Positions 54,434-64,000 of a DNA stretch of 64,000 nucleotides are shown one piece after another. Location: the NCBI GenBank assembly GCA_958450325.1, contig OY288239.1:44237811-44301810 (forward strand). Reading direction: 5' to 3'. The notes below the pieces were generated by a model. The model did not search any database, was not told where the DNA came from, and worked only from the letters and a program-made list of their open reading frames with translations. Position numbers and translations under genes: made by a program. The stretch comes from Agrostemma githago (lineage: Eukaryota; Streptophyta; Magnoliopsida; Caryophyllales; Caryophyllaceae). Every line of letters starts with the position of its first letter. The stretch's first letter is position 1.

Positions 54434-57400
54434 CTAAGCCGAGGTCTCACCCCGGGACCGGGCCAACTGTTCCTTCAAGAAGGTGATCTCGTCAACTCGA
54501 GATTGCAAGAGCCGCTGTGCCTCAACCTCTCTCGCCTCGAGCTCGGTCACTCGAGTCTCCAACTGACCCACCATATCCAGAACATCCTGCAAATACACTC
54601 AAGCATTAGGAAAGTACATAAACAGCCTAGAAAGCCACCTTAGTCATGTAAACTCACCGATCGAGGCCCCGAAGTGTCACGGGAGACCCTCGAGGCATAG
54701 GCCCGGAAGCGGTTGGCTGCCTGCCACAACCGCTGATGGCAAGCCGAAGAAACATGAGAAGGCAACCATAAAAGTTAGACAAGCTGACCCTAATTCTTAA
54801 AGCCCAAACGAGAAACAAAAAAGACTCACCCGGTACACCCGGTCATGCCACTCAATCCCGACATCCATCTCCTCAGTAGAGCATGGGGGGAGGGGCTCAG
54901 TTAAGGGAATCCCAGCCGCATCCACCCTAAGTAAAGTCAGGAGAAAATCTGGGGGCTCGATTTCGTCAGCCGGGTCGGCCAGCTGAAAAGACAACAGAAT
55001 TGGTCGGCCAGACGGCAATGAAACAATAAACCACGACACAAATCTTAGAACCAAAGTTAGAACCTTATGATGTGAGTTGATATGAACTTTGAAACAAGGA
55101 TAAGAAGTATGATTAGTATTCTGAAATGGAACGTAAACAACAAACCAAAACAGAATGAAAGGATAGTTTTAAGGTTGAATAAACCGTAACCAAGGATAGT
55201 ATGCTAGGTGAAGTAGACCTATACTCCAACAAAGCGGTTTGCTAGATCAAACACTCGATTGAAATAGCGAGTTTAGAGCTTGTAACGCGACTCACTCTAG
55301 ACTTTGTCTTGTAAACTACAAGGACGAAACAGAAAGCTCAGCTTTACTCAAGTTTTTTTATGCAAATTGGATGATGTTTATTCCTTCAAATGGCCGGCTA
55401 TTTATAGCCTACAAGACCCTTAAAACCGGCTGGTCAAGGGTGACAATAACAAAGTACAATGGTGACAAAAACAAAGCTTAAGCCTAATGTGAACTAGGAG
55501 CTAAAAACAAAGTTGGAGCCAATAACAAAGCTAATGTAAACATGGAGTTAAAACCAAAGCTAGGGAGCATTAAGGTGTGGCTGGTGTGACCATGGAGCTA
55601 ATAACAAAGCTTCATTTGGACGTGCACACCAAGTGAACACAACCAGCTTCAAACGTCCTCTTTAACCCCGGTGCTTTCCCATGCACAGCTGACTTGTTCG
55701 GACCATAACTTTGTCAATACTTGTTCAATGAGCCTTCATGAATAGTCATTGGAAAGATAAGCTCGAAATCTATCTCCTCCATTTTGAATGACTACGAAAA
55801 TCCAAGTATAACTCGAGATATGGACTGATCAAAACAATGCTGCAAAATGAACTCGCATCCGAAATTCCCATGCTTGAATGGGTGTGAACTTAAGTTAATG
55901 CCTTCATATATCCTTGACTATTTGCTCCTTTATTCCTGCTCAAACTCGAGCTAGCTCCATAATTGAAGACGACTCTTTATTAGTGCTAATGTAGCTGGAC
56001 TATAGTTAAGTAGGAGCTGGTATTACTTCGTTGAGCTCTTTAGTACTTCCTTACTAGGATTAGTAGCTTCTTGATTCGGGTCAATTGTAGTAGGCATACT
56101 ACTAATCTGGCAAGAGGTGTTAGTGTGGCTGAACTAAGACTATGAGGAGCTAAGGTGACCTTAATGAACTCTTTGGTAGCTCCTTGATTCGGATCACCTT
56201 ACCACGAGGCGGTACCAAGCCAGTCGCCGGGTGACATGGGACAAGTAGGAGACACCAGGCACCAAAAGTGTATCGCCTCCCTCTCCGTCCCTATCCTCGA
56301 GAATCTCTGCGGCGGTCGGTGGTCTGAACATGGTTTAGGGAGGATGAACCGGCACCCTGAAATCGTCGTATAGGCACTGACGCACCAACCTCTCGCCCAG
56401 ATACCAAACCGGGTGAATTAACGTAGGGAGAAGCATCCTCCTATAGCTCCGCGGCCTCAGCTCCGCAGTCACGTACTCCGGCACGCCCTCATAATCAGCC
56501 CAAGGGCGGGCCACAAACTACACAAGCAAAACCAACCTCTTAGTGAATTCCGAGACTTGAGGGCTAGGCAAAACAGACACCTACTAAGAAAGTAAAAACA
56601 CCTGCTAGCTATAGGAGGAAAACTTACATCTTCAATGCGCAACTTGTTAACTAGCCCATTTTCTACTTGGTAATGGCTAATCGTGCTCTTAGGCTGAGCC
56701 AGCCTCCACTCGATTCCCGCCGGGAATCTCTTCGGATGCGCCCGCACCGTCTTAGGAGCCAAGCGCGGAAAATAGGAATAGATCCAAGCCTTCGAATCCA
56801 AAAACAACCTTAGCAATTCAAGCCGAAAACTAGGTAGAACTCAAGACACAGTAGCGAAAAAAACTTAACCTCCAGTATGAGGCCCGGACCTACGATGAGC
56901 ACAGCTGAACCCGACCCTATCACCAGCGGCCTCACCATGACTTGCAAGCAGCGAGTCATCTCCGCGAAAGTCGCAGTCACCCAATCGAAACGCCCCAGCT
57001 GAGCCAGGTCGGCTAGGAAGGGCAAAATCCTAGTACTAAACCTCTCGCCCTTGTCCGAGAAGTGAGTCGACCTTAGGAAATACCACAGCCACAGCCGAGC
57101 ATCCTGCTCCGGCGTGTTAGCCTCCCGACCCTCTAACACCGCCACTCGCTAAAAGTGGTCGGTGATATAAGAACTCACTAACGCATGAGGCGTACTATAT
57201 GCCTCACGCGGCAAACAATCTCCGATAAGGCCCCGCACCTCATCACTATCTAGACTAGGGCCTTCAGCAGCCCACCTAATCCTAGGACCCCAGGGCATAC
57301 CGCTAATCATCCTGAAGTCCTCTAGGGTCATCCCAACCTCCCCAAAAGCCATATGGAAGGTCGAGGTAGTATCATGAAAGCGATCTATCATCGCCCTATT

Positions 57401-58064
57401 CACCATAAGGTTACACTTAGTTTGGCAACCCACTAATCTAACCCATTGTCCGACCACGGGGCCTAGGACAGTTCTCTCAATTATCCCCTTTACCGCAGGG
57501 GTCAACTTCTGATAATAGACATCAAGGCATGTAGTAAAACCCGAAAAAGTCCTCATAGGACCTGAAGGCTACAAATCCAAACAATACTAAGATAAACAAA
57601 AAAAGAGAAAAACACAAATCTAGCCTAGCCCAAATAAAATAACGATAGTAAAGCTCGGATCATAACCAAATAAGTACGAATAGGACACTCACCAAGCCGC
57701 GCACAATACGGCTAGAAATATGACGGTCAAGGTGAAACACCAATTGGTGACCATCCCTGTCCCGAGCCCACTCGGGATCCTCGTAAACGATCTCCTCATT
57801 CTCCGATACTGGAACCGGAACATGAGGCCTCCTAGCCACTGTCTCCGGGAGCTTACGTTTCTTCACTCTAGTAAACTCAGCCTCGTTAATAGTCTCGGGA
57901 TCGCGACGCTGAGACGAGGTACTCCTATGTCTCCTGCGAATCCCTCGGGGAGTTTGGGAACTCGCCCCGACAACCTCCTCACTGGCACCAACCGAGGAAG
58001 TTCCCTCGGGACGCTCGGTGTTACCTCTAGCGGTAGAACGAACCCAAAACAAACAAAACACCAC
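54434..58064 (-). pseudogene. Multi-exon plant mobile domain gene with C-terminal coiled coil, captured in Tat-II
   Basis: Minus-strand exons can be set from splice sites: 57693-58064, 56870-57568, 56628-56808, 56203-56517, 54830-54982, 54658-54732 and 54434-54586. The first is basic and Ser-rich. Exon 2 carries TFHMAFGEVGMTLEDFRMISG, a typical plant mobile domain motif. Exon 3 has AWIYSYFPRLAPK and exon 4 HPVWYLGERLVRQ, both as in this family. The last exon is a Glu/Leu-rich coiled coil ending RSRGETSA. Two nonsense codons are seen (TAG at 57146-57148; TAA in exon 4 after VPVHPP), and a solo LTR lies in intron 4. The upstream start is uncertain; a short leading exon with ATG near 58632 and donor GTTAGT is possible. 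Absent from Tat-I. Confidence 0.7.
55068..56196 (-). mobile_element. Solo CRM-like LTR (1129 bp)
   Basis: Perfect target duplication CCTTA (55063-55067 and 56197-56201). Termini as in the other family LTRs (TGATCCGAATC on the minus strand; CACATCA). The R-U5 part is nearly the same as in pol and gag elements. Its U3 is longer and contains both a pol-type and a gag-type start segment. No internal region remains, so it is the product of LTR-LTR recombination. It lies at the donor site of intron 4 of the plant mobile domain gene. Confidence 0.92.
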
Positions 58065-59430
58065 GAAAAGCAGCTCTAATCAGACTAAATCAACCTAAAC
58101 AGGTCAAACTAGGGTCAAAATTTCGGATGAGAATATCGAAATTCCGAAAGAGCCGTTAGCACACATTTTCGACCACGGTCACATTGGAAGTGGTTTCGGG
58201 AAAATCCGGCATCATTTCGACACCTTTTGGTCCGTCTTAAGACACACAAAATCCCGCGGAGGGCCCTAAAAGGTCATCCTAGCCCTAGCAATCGACAAAT
58301 AGAATTTCCCATATCCTCATAAGCGCTATTCGAACAAAAACACGTAAAATAAATACGGGAATAATCGGAAAACGGTCCTTAACTCTAGCTTTCCAAACAC
58401 ATTTCCATAAAAGAGTCGTTATCGCACCTTGAACATCCTTAACAAGCTTATAACTACTTCAATAGGCTCTAATCGACCTCAATTTAACAACGAAATCAAG
58501 CACAAGCATCGAAACTTAACAAGTAAAAAAATACCCAAATCTATTTTCTAGGGTTTCCAACAAACAAACTCATAATCTCAATCCAATCAAGCAAAACCGA
58601 CAAAAAGCAAGTATAGAACACTAACCCGAAGTCGACATTGTCGTGAAAAGCGGAATCGAAACGAAATTGGAGAGAAAAATCGAAGAAGTCGAGTTTGGGG
58701 CGAAGGCAACGACGCGTTCAAATTTCTGGTAAAATGAACAAACGCCCCAATTGTCGCATTACTTAGGCATGCCTGATCCACAAAAATCCAACCGCTTCAG
58801 CTTGCGCGCTCGGGTCCGGGTGCGCAAGGGGCTGAGCGCCTGAGTCTTGGACCGCAGAAGGATGCGCGCCTAAGCAGCCTAGTCCAAACTAAAACAAAAC
58901 AAGCAAACTCAAGGGTCAATATACACAACCTTTAAAACAAACAGAGTAACAATAAACAGAATAATTACTAGTAGACGCCGGTAATACATTCTCGATAATG
59001 AAACAAACCTGAGAACCGCACCTAACCTAGACACTGCACTCAAACGAATAATAAAACAATTCAAAATAATCTAAACAAAATCTGAGTAGACTCAACTACA
59101 CAACAAATTAAAACGAAACAAAACAAACGCAACTCAAAGACAATACACATAAAGCATGCACCTACTAAGACAAACAAAACATCAATAACGAGACGACTAC
59201 TAATTAACATCAATAATACACTCTCGACTAATTAAACAAGCGCTTAATGCTGCATCCGGACGCGTAACAAAAAAAACAAAACAACCGAGATTAACATAAG
59301 CAAACCCTGAGCAAACTCAAAATCAAAACAAGAGCAATAACAAACCCAGACAAAATAAGACAAGCATGCGAGACAAAATTAACTAAGACAAAATCACTCC
59401 ACCAGCATTTTACTAAGACAGATAGACGCA
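58065..59430. other. Tat-II internal sequence upstream of the antisense plant mobile domain gene
   Basis: No gene recognised. A-rich, with many AAACAAA words; it would contain the promoter and leader of the antisense gene. Confidence 0.5.
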
Positions 59431-59664
59431 CAGCAATTTGCCCGAGGGGTCTGAGTTACCCCGGAGGCACAGCAATTTGCCCGAGGGGTCTGAGTTACCC
59501 CGGAGGCACAGCAATTTGCCCAAGGGGTCTGAGTTACCCCGGAGGCACATCAATTTGCCCGAGGGGTCTGAGTTACCCCGGAGGCACAACAATTTGCCCG
59601 AGGGGTCTGAGTTATCCCGGAGGCACAACAATTTTGCCCAAGGGTCAGAGATATCCCGAAGGCA
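59431..59664 (+). repeat. 39-bp tandem repeat, 6 copies, near the Tat-II 3' LTR
   Basis: The unit begins CAGCAATTTGCCCGAGGGGT and ends CCCCGGAGGCA. Copies start at 59431, 59470, 59509, 59548, 59587 and 59626 (the last is degenerate). As 39 is a multiple of three, both strands show 13-residue repeats in open frames, which is a by-product. Right after it (59670-59758) a second repeat, TTTTTATTCGAGAGGAGAC, occurs twice. This matches the description of Retand, which has an amplified tandem repeat in this region. Confidence 0.95.
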
Positions 59665-60130
59665 CAACAATTTTTATTCGAGAGGAGACTAACGCCCTCG
59701 AAGGAGTCATATACCTCCACAGCGATTTTTATTCGAGAGGAGACTAACGCCCTCGAATAGTTTTATATCATTTTATCTTGTCCAAGGGGTCAAAAGCATC
59801 CCATAGACGATTACTCGAGCGGAGACTAATGCCCTTGAATGTTTCATATCATCAAGGGTTTACAAGCAGCCCAAAATATACTCGTACAAGTAAAGGCCAA
59901 CTTAATGCGTTGCTAGCGCGCAAAAAAAAACACTTAAAACTAAACGAAACCTCTAAATAAACTGAAGAAGACAAAGCGCGCGCACACAAAGAATCAAGAA
60001 CAAGATGTCAAGCAACGGCCCGGGCCCCAAGCAATCAACCACAAGCGGGGAGACGTCAGGTATGACTTCTCAGCCTTGGCTGGCGAGCCTCACCACGTAG
60101 TCCAACGGACTTAAAACGACCCGACCGGAC

Positions 60131-60216
60131 AGCCACCAGGTCGTAATCCTCGATTGACCTGGGTGGCTATACTTTGACTTTCGCCTTGTCCAAGCCTCAG
60201 TCAAAGTGGGGGCTTC
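60131..60216 (+). other. Double hairpin and polypurine tract before the Tat-II 3' LTR
   Basis: Hairpin 1 (60131-60168): AGCCACCAGGTC pairs with GACCTGGGTGGCT with one bulged G. Hairpin 2 (60171-60207): ACTTTGACT pairs with AGTCAAAGT around the same 19-base loop as in Tat-I. The polypurine tract GTGGGGGCTTC (60206-60216) follows. Confidence 0.82.
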
Positions 60217-62375
60217 TGTAGACACCCAGATTTAGACCTGGTGGCTGCAGAGGTGCCCAGCAAACACCCGATGACGATAGGACTGCAACGCGATGCGGGT
60301 TCGCAATGTTTCAAATAGTTTTCTTATAGAATGGACCAAATAATTACTCGGAAAAATTAAAACTAACATGATGGCAGCCTTAGTCGTGTCGTTACGGTCG
60401 TATAGACACTAATTAGAGTCAATTCCGACACCGGGACCCCGAGCCAGCCCCGAAGCTCGAACCGAGTCAACCCCGAGTCAAGCGAGCCTCGGGATGAACA
60501 CCCGAGGCCCACGAAACCCACGGCGCTAGGTCAAGCCGTGGGGAAGCCTTCGCGACCAAGCAAGCTATCACACACCCGCCTCTCGGTTTTGGAAATTATC
60601 AAAATCATATCTTCAAAACTCCAACCGCCCCACCTGACGCGCCTGGATCTTCCCACGCTCGGACCCAGGCGCCTGAGTTCTGGTGCGCCCCAAGTCACGC
60701 GTCCATGTGGGCGACGAGGGCCGAAAACACCTATAAATACCCCCCCTCCGCCTCATTCATTCGACACTTCAACTCTCTCTTCTCCCTCAAAAACTCTCGC
60801 TAAGGGCTCGCACTCCGATACCCGAGGCAAACGATCCACTCGATCATAGTTTCGATAAAAACAGCGACATCGACGCTACTCCTCACCTTCGAGCACTCCA
60901 CTCGATACCGAGGTACCTGTGATCGACTAGCTCAAAACTAGTACCCAGGTTCTACCGGATTAGCCGCAGAACTAGCCCTCAGTAACAAAGCTCTGCTGGA
61001 GTAGCCGCGGGAAGGTCAAACGGTAACGGAGTTCTGCCGGAGTCACTAGAAGGATCCGCATGTTGATTCAAGTCGTCATTAGGTTGTCATGTAAACAAAA
61101 CTTTCCATATTTGCACTTTCTATTATTATGCACTACGACAACACTAGGAGTGGGCGCTAGGCTCACAAACGTCAAACTACGTAACGTCCCAACTTCAACC
61201 GCAAATACTAATACACGCTAAACAAATCCGAGTAATTCTGAGATCCGTTCTCAGGACTATCTATGCATCGAGTCCCGTTTAGTGTATACTCCGAGGGTGC
61301 AATTCCTCACAATGTGATTTACTTACATTCGCATTTACAGTTTTTCGTACGATTTACTGCTTTTATGACCTTATAATCGCATGCTAAATCACCTAACACG
61401 GAATTCAAAACGTAAAATAACTAAAACTGAACAAAGTGATGGTCGGGTTCCGTATTAGTCCGGATGCTCACCTTATTGGGTTCGAAGCGTCTCTATTAAT
61501 ACCGAACCAACGCATCTTAAGCAGAATACCAGGTAAGGTATATCACGAGAATGACTAATATCCGTATTATCGCCTTAAAACTGATTTGCTAATACGTATA
61601 ATACTAGTACTCTCTCCTCTCCTACGTGAATCTTTTCATGGCCTGCTTGTCATGTGAAATCGCATGCAAAGAATGTAAACACAACTACTTTGACGATAAA
61701 ACTTATCTGTCCTTAAAACAACCGACATAGCAAAAGACATAGAGTTTAAACAACGGATGTTACAGTACTTCCACCACAACAAAAGAACTAGGAAATCAGC
61801 CCACCGATTGATTAGTAGAGGCCGCTATAGTGCGGGCGGGATTGGGTGTTGACATCAACCGGATGTTGGCTTCCCAATACGTACCCTTACCCCTCACTCA
61901 GAATCGACGGTTTCCGGATGTCCGAAACCATTGACAATGAGAGTCATTGCAGGCATGGAGTGCTTAAGGGTACAAGTCTTTATCTTTAGGTCCCGTGCCA
62001 CTCAACTTTGAGCCGGTAAGGGATCAAAGTTGACTTGAACGGTTTCCGAGTCCCCATAATTGACCCGATGGCGACTTCACAAATCGGCAACAAATTCAGT
62101 TCACTAAAAAGGTCGCTTACCAAATGAATCGGCCTTTAAACATTTACAACCACGTCTCGATCGATTCCTAAACGGAAACACGGGTGCCCGCACCCGTCTA
62201 ATACAAGTCCGGATCGTCATCCAAATTGAGGTCCGACACTTCGCCCCGTATGCGAGATCGGACCGGCCCCCGGCAGGGAGGGGGCGGCGTGGGTGGCCGC
62301 CGCCACACATTGAAAAACTGGGTCGGTCCCGCGCAGGCACGCGTGGGGCCCGGGCGGTGCGGACGGACGTCCACA
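60217..62375 (+). repeat. 3' LTR of Tat-II (2159 bp)
   Basis: Starts TGTAGACACCCAGAT and ends GTCCACA; target duplication ATTCC follows. TATA box at 60732-60739. It differs from the 5' LTR by a short insertion near 60587-60613 and several dozen substitutions, so this insertion is much older than those of the CRM-like elements. Confidence 0.93.
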
Positions 62376-63999
62376 ATTCCTAACCTAACACTATTATTAT
62401 AACCATATTAGTAGTGCTGATGTTATAACCTAACATATTCCTAATAAACCTAATAAACTACTCCTACATCGTATGATATTATAAGTCAACACGCCTCCCC
62501 TTCATCTTATTCATTACGCCGCATTGGCGAACCTCATCTATGCTCCTCCTTCTTCGTTAGTGCTCTACTACTGCACATCCTTGATCCTCCTCTCCTTTCC
62601 CTTCTTTTCGGATATTAGCATAGTCCATCGCCATCAGCAATCACCATAACCGAACTTTCTCACCTGGCAGTGATCCTCGTAGTTTCGGTCGGTCGAGGGG
62701 CGTCACCTAGGCAATGGTCGCTCGATCACTCGAGCCATTGTAAGTACTTTGATCCTCGCACGTTAAGTGGTTGCTGTCGGTCAGTTTACTCGTGAGGGTC
62801 GTTTGTATGGGTCGTAGATTGTTGTATAGACCTGCGTATGGTCGTTGGATTGTTGTATAGGTGTTTGTATGGCCGTGGGGCAGGTGCATGTTAGGGAGTA
62901 CCGACTGGGTCGTGTTCGGTAGTGTCGGGTTGTTGTCGTGATATTTGTCGGAGTTGCGGGTACTGTCTTTGCGTTATTACTAGTGCTTTAGTGTTGTCGT
63001 AGATTCTTGTTGTACTATTGTGGTTATATAGTGTCGTAGGAGAATGAGGGCATCGTAGGGATCGTGATATTGTTGTCTGTTATGTAATCGAGTCAGTTCA
63101 TGTTATAGGACGGTGTAGTTTAATCAGAGCGGTACTGATCTCAGTTTATAATCTAATTAAGTTGGATCGGTCTCATTTTATAATGTAGAGGGGTCGATGT
63201 CAGTTCTTTTTTTATAATTTAGTTAGAACGATATAGATGTTATTTTATTAGGTAGCTACGTTAAGGCCGATATTAATCTAAATATATATAATATTTTATT
63301 AGGGTCGCAAATGTAGAATTTCCGTGCTAATTTGTGCTGCCGACGCGGTGATGACTTGCTGACTGGGTAAGGTTTTCCTTACTTAGAATACGTTAATATT
63401 ATTATGCATGTATGAGTTACGAGTACAATGTGATATCGTGCTAATGAGAATAATGTTGAATAATGATGTGAGAATGATTGATGAATATTTATATATTGGA
63501 GTTGGTGAGGCTAGCTTTAGACCTAGCCGGGGCCACTGATCACGGTCCCCTCCCTGATTTCTCCTCACGGGTTGTTGAACCTGCGGGGGTGTGCACACTC
63601 GGAATGAAAGGGCCTGCCAAAAGAGTTGGGATGAGATTATTTCTATGGTACCGTGATGGTACTGAATGTTGGGATGAGATTATTGATTTGTACCGTGATG
63701 GTGCCGAGGATGTGGAGATGATATTATTGATTGGTACCGATGATGGTACTGAGACGGTTGAGATTGGATGTTTTATATTATGTATCTATGTTATTATGTT
63801 AACATGTTCTAACCGTTTTCTTTATCTATATTGTCACCCTATTTATTGGGGGCCTGTGATGATCCAACTGATATTTCTGATCAATTGGGGAACAGTCTAT
63901 AATACAGGTTATGTATATTGTGATGTGGTTAGATGCGGGGATGCTTGTACGAGATTGGAGTGAACGCGATAATGATCCCGGTTGTAGCACGGGTTAATG
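62376..63999 (+). mobile_element. LTR-like fragment, right part (continues from 40951), runs off the window
   Basis: This is the sequence right of the Tat-II target site. No protein domain is visible. It contains short imperfect repeats (GATTGTTGTATAG units at about 62800-62880) and a 43-bp tandem repeat at 63625-63755. An open frame at 63478-63963 covers that repeat and looks accidental. A long LTR is the best guess. Confidence 0.45.
63625..63755 (+). repeat. 43-bp tandem repeat, three copies
   Basis: Units start at 63625, 63668 and about 63712: GTTGGGATGAGATTATT..., then TACCGTGATGGT. The third is diverged. Confidence 0.8.
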
Positions 64000-64000
64000 C

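Larger units (their letters stand above)
40952..62375 (+). mobile_element. Tat-lineage retrotransposon 'Tat-II', defective, with nested insertions
   Basis: Perfect target duplication ATTCC (40947-40951 and 62376-62380). LTRs are 2130 bp (left) and 2159 bp (right), with a tRNA-Arg-type primer site and a GTGGGGGCTTC polypurine tract. It keeps part of gag and ruined RNase H-integrase remnants, but no protease or RT. Two antisense genes fill the space before the 3' LTR. A gag-only CRM-like element (48444-52357) and a solo CRM-like LTR (55068-56196) are nested in it. Net of those it is about 16.4 kb. Confidence 0.92.

Noticed and set aside
21772..56201. Target-site preference of the CRM-like family
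   Set aside because: The duplications CTCGT, GGATG, GTAGT and CCTTA share no pattern, and four sites are too few.
59431..59664. CRISPR-like array
   Set aside because: Units are directly adjacent with no unique spacers, and the DNA is plant nuclear; it is a tandem repeat.
59413..59692. Repeat protein with LCLRGNSDPSGKL units
   Set aside because: A 39-bp tandem repeat gives open frames on both strands automatically; there is no start context or homolog.
63478..63963. 161-residue frame near the right edge
   Set aside because: It covers a 43-bp tandem repeat in a presumed LTR and has no recognisable domain.

Overview
The window is plant nuclear DNA made almost entirely of nested transposable elements, with one clear host gene: an intronless P-type pentatricopeptide-repeat (PPR) gene at 31471-33216 (-). 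Both Tat-lineage Ty3 elements start TGTAGACACCC, carry an antisense gene and have tandem repeats near their 3' LTR. That architecture recalls Retand of Silene, so I infer a Caryophyllaceae genome, possibly Silene, with moderate confidence only. Several CRM-like chromovirus copies would fit a pericentromeric location, which is also inference.

Layout from left to right. (1) 1-4606: CRM-like element 'pol-1', which lacks gag, inserted into Tat-lineage element 'Tat-I'. (2) 4607-19042: Tat-I with an intact RT-RNaseH-integrase frame, a two-exon antisense gene split by a 3.85-kb solo LTR (10215-14066), tandem repeats, two hairpins before the polypurine tract and a 2.9-kb 3' LTR. (3) 19043-28149 (-): an L1-type LINE, cut on its left by Tat-I and interrupted at 21777-26709 by the second gag-less CRM-like element 'pol-2' (TSD CTCGT). 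(4) About 28.24-29.83 kb: an inverted-repeat element with a Tourist-like MITE (TSD TAA) in its right arm. (5) The PPR gene. (6) 33976-38884 (-): the third gag-less element 'pol-3' (TSD GGATG), inserted at the exon border of a broken hAT transposase gene that runs to 40700. (7) 40701-40951 and 62376-63999: parts of a long LTR split by 40952-62375, a second Tat element, 'Tat-II' (TSD ATTCC). Tat-II has lost most of pol. It carries the same antisense two-exon gene, interrupted by a gag-only CRM-like element 'gag-1' at 48444-52357 (TSD GTAGT). It also carries a second, many-exon antisense gene with a plant mobile domain, hit by a solo CRM-like LTR at 55068-56196 (TSD CCTTA).

Most striking point: the CRM-like family here consists of complementary halves. 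Three copies encode protease-RT-RNaseH-integrase but no Gag, all with the same deletion. One copy encodes Gag plus protease but no RT, RNase H or catalytic integrase. All share the tRNA-Met primer site, polypurine tract and R-U5 sequence. LTR pairs are identical by eye in pol-1, pol-3 and gag-1, so insertions are recent. Working inference: a two-component retrotransposon whose parts complement each other in trans.

Other unexplained signals: a spliced antisense gene with its own TATA box, conserved between the two Tat elements; a pre-PPT double hairpin with a compensatory base change; and 20 twelve-base palindromes arranged as pairs 21-22 bp apart in the Tat-I LTR and antisense-gene intron.
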